A stretch of 15,063 nt of DNA from assembly GCA_021735115.1 (NCBI GenBank), contig JAIPHQ010000008.1, positions 1-15,063 on the forward strand. The letters run 5' to 3'. The notes under the pieces are model-generated. The model did no database searches, was not told where the DNA came from, and saw only the letters and a list, made by a program, of their open reading frames with translations. The first letter of the stretch is position 1, and every line of letters begins with the position of its first letter. Origin of the DNA: Candidatus Omnitrophota bacterium (lineage in GTDB: Bacteria; Omnitrophota; Koll11; Duberdicusellales; 4484-171). This document shows, in pieces, positions 14,232 through 15,063 of the stretch. Made by a program: the position numbers and the translations under genes.

Positions 14232-14310
14232 ATATAACATTCAAATTGAGCGGTGGTGAGCGAAGCCCGAAGGGCGGAGTCGAACCATCCGCTCAAATGA
14301 GTTGTTAGAC
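14232..14310 (-). other. attC recombination site B (end of yefM-yoeB cassette)
   Basis: Minus strand: R'' box GTCTAAC (14310-14304, perfect RYYYAAC), AACTCA, TTGAGCGG, a GC-rich hairpin with TTCG tip, CCGCTCAA, TTTGAAT, and R' box GTTATAT (14238-14232). TTGAGCGG pairs perfectly with CCGCTCAA. The next bases TGGT/ACCA also pair once a single A is bulged, as in the extrahelical bases of real attC sites. At 79 bases it is of normal size. Confidence 0.82.
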
Positions 14311-14324
14311 ATTTTTATCTAATT

Positions 14325-14588
14325 TTATTCATAATGTGTCCATAATCGAATAATTTTTATAGTTTTGTGTTTTTTTATAATTTGATAAACTACGCGGTGT
14401 TGGATATTTATTCTTCGGGAATAAGCTCCTTTCAAGTCCCCTACTAATTTTTCAAAAGGTGGATGTTTTTGATAAGGATTTTTTTCTAAGATTTTAAGGA
14501 TGGTCTCTGCTTTTGGGCGTAAGGCGGCAGTGGAAAGTTTTTTGGCGTCTTTTTGCGCCTGTGTAGTATAGACGAGCTTCCAATTCAC
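14325..14588 (-). CDS. yoeB: YoeB/Txe-family mRNA interferase toxin
   Basis: The protein has 87 residues. YoeB toxins bind the ribosome and cut mRNA at the A site. The family core is visible: PPFEKLVGDLKGAYSRRI, HRVVYQI and the C-terminal THY. Glu46 and Arg65 fall at the same positions as the catalytic Glu46 and Arg65 of E. coli YoeB, and His85-Tyr86 match its terminal His-Tyr. The usual EHRLVY is QHRVVY. The start is a GTG at 14588 that overlaps the antitoxin TGA (GTGA), coupling toxin translation to antitoxin synthesis. The stop lies 15 bases before attC site B, so this pair is cassette cargo. Confidence 0.93.
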   Translation of the reverse strand: MNWKLVYTTQAQKDAKKLSTAALRPKAETILKILEKNPYQKHPPFEKLVGDLKGAYSRRINIQHRVVYQIIKKHKTIKIIRLWTHYE

Positions 14589-14827
14589 CAGTTTAGTTTT
14601 TTATTGCATTTTTTGAGAGGGGTTTTTAATCCTTTACGGATGGATTCTCTCATTTTAGGAATAGAAAGCAAAAATAAAGTTTCCTTAATTGCCCTCCAAT
14701 CCTCTTGGTTGATAAGGACAGCATCATGCCTTTTGCCGCTAATTTGGATAGGTTCGTGAGATTCAGCCAATTTATCTAATAATTTATATAATTTTGCTCT
14801 TGCTTGGCTTGCTGTTAAAGTTGTCAT
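14585..14827 (-). CDS. yefM: YefM/Phd-family antitoxin
   Basis: The protein has 80 residues from ATG 14827, starting MTTLTASQARAKLYKLLDKL, the typical Phd/YefM DNA-binding N-terminus, followed by the QISGKRHDAVLINQEDWRAI core. The C-terminal basic tail should wrap the YoeB toxin. An in-frame ATG at 14857 exists, but it lies inside the promoter/operator and upstream of the expected transcript start. GGAGGTGG directly before 14827 supports the shorter form. The gene overlaps yoeB by four bases. YefM-type antitoxins repress their own promoter, for which a palindrome is visible. Confidence 0.92.
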   Translation of the reverse strand: MTTLTASQARAKLYKLLDKLAESHEPIQISGKRHDAVLINQEDWRAIKETLFLLSIPKMRESIRKGLKTPLKKCNKKLNW

Positions 14828-14845
14828 TTTTCCACCTCCGCATAA

Positions 14846-14874
14846 AACGTACCACATTACGTACGTCTTGTCAA
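14846..14874 (-). promoter_or_regulatory. yefM-yoeB promoter with palindromic operator
   Basis: Minus strand: perfect -35 TTGACA (14874-14869), a 17-base spacer and a weak -10 TACGTT (14851-14846). ACGTAC and GTACGT (14866-14861 and 14852-14847) form a dyad between and over the boxes, and ACGTACGT (14866-14859) is itself a perfect palindrome with the GTAC core seen in YefM operators. Binding here would block polymerase: autorepression. Confidence 0.6.
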
Positions 14875-14881
14875 GGTGTTT

Positions 14882-15063
14882 TTATTTTAATTTTCTTTGA
14901 GTATCTTTATAAATATTTTTTCTATGGCCGATTTTAAATATTTGTATTTCAAGTTTTTTGTTGTCTATAAAATACACTACTCGATAATTTCCTTGGCGTA
15001 TGCGGTATAAGTTATAATTTGATAGTTTTTGTGACCCAACCGGTTTAGGGTTATTAGATAGTT
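14882..15063 (-). CDS. RelE/ParE-family toxin, 5' end outside window
   Basis: The last 59 codons are present. The frame reads YRIRQGNYRVVYFID and then FKIGHRKNIYKD before a lysine-rich tail, the classic C-terminal half of RelE/ParE toxins (R-x-G-x-Y-R-v-x-Y and I-x-H-R-x-x-x-Y). RelE toxins cleave mRNA on the ribosome; the N-terminal part and any antitoxin lie beyond base 15063. It ends eight bases before the TTGACA box of the yefM promoter with no attC between, so it probably shares a cassette with yefM-yoeB. Confidence 0.85.
   Translation of the reverse strand, partial: LSNNPKPVGSQKLSNYNLYRIRQGNYRVVYFIDNKKLEIQIFKIGHRKNIYKDTQRKLK

Larger units (their letters stand above)
13434..14237 (-). 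mobile_element. Complete integron gene cassette carrying mntA-hepT
   Basis: The cassette has 804 bases, from TTATAT (cut after the G of the site B R' box) to the G of the site A R' box. Its first bases (G)TTATAT are the exact reverse complement of the R'' box ATATAAC of its own attC. That is expected if the cassette was once a circle with one intact attC. It carries its own promoter and one toxin-antitoxin pair. Confidence 0.72.

Noticed and set aside
14171..14296. N-terminal extension of mntA up to 14296
   Set aside because: It would be translated from the attC hairpin itself and gives an unlikely peptide; promoter position and motif spacing favour ATG 14170.

Overview
The window is strongly AT-rich, and every gene I can support lies on the minus strand, so the natural reading direction is from base 15063 down to base 1. 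The content (ExbB/ExbD-type energy transduction, prolipoprotein diacylglyceryl transferase, signal-peptide proteins) points to a diderm bacterium. L-aspartate dehydrogenase (NadX) instead of NadB, compact gene packing and lysine/isoleucine-rich proteins fit an anaerobic, uncultured candidate-phylum lineage such as Omnitrophota. That placement is only a guess.

Layout from right to left. (1) 15063-13428 is an accessory segment with two integron-type attC sites (14310-14232 and 13500-13428). Between them lies a complete 804-bp gene cassette carrying a HEPN/MNT (MntA-HepT) toxin-antitoxin pair. Upstream of it are a YefM-YoeB toxin-antitoxin pair and the 3' end of a RelE toxin gene cut by the window edge, apparently parts of one larger cassette. 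No integrase is visible; by orientation it would lie beyond base 15063. (2) 13427-12691 is the ragged distal end of the array: a four-helix membrane protein gene, a stub ORF cut short at the edge of an inverted-repeat (REP/MITE-like) element, and a fragment resembling the yoeB 3' end. (3) 12690-11346 holds dtd (with unusual active-site motifs), a palindromic and heptad-repeat spacer, and lgt. (4) 11336-7207 holds a short beta-carbonic-anhydrase-like gene, then a tight cofactor block nadE-folK-panC-nadX (NAD, folate and pantothenate/CoA), apparently driven by a promoter placed so close to nadE that the mRNA would be almost leaderless. (5) 7132-4346 is uvrA, separated from nadX by a striking array of inverted 7-base repeats. 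(6) 4289-1 is a cell-envelope operon: a large exported TPR protein, ExbB/TolQ, ExbD/TolR, a TonB-like single-pass protein, a small membrane zinc-ribbon protein and the first codons of a further gene.

Functionally, nadX and nadE cover the first and last steps of de novo NAD synthesis. The exb-like genes should form a proton-driven inner-membrane motor acting on the periplasm, with the TPR and TonB-like proteins as likely partners. The most interesting part is the junction between this ordinary chromosomal block and the toxin-antitoxin cassette array.
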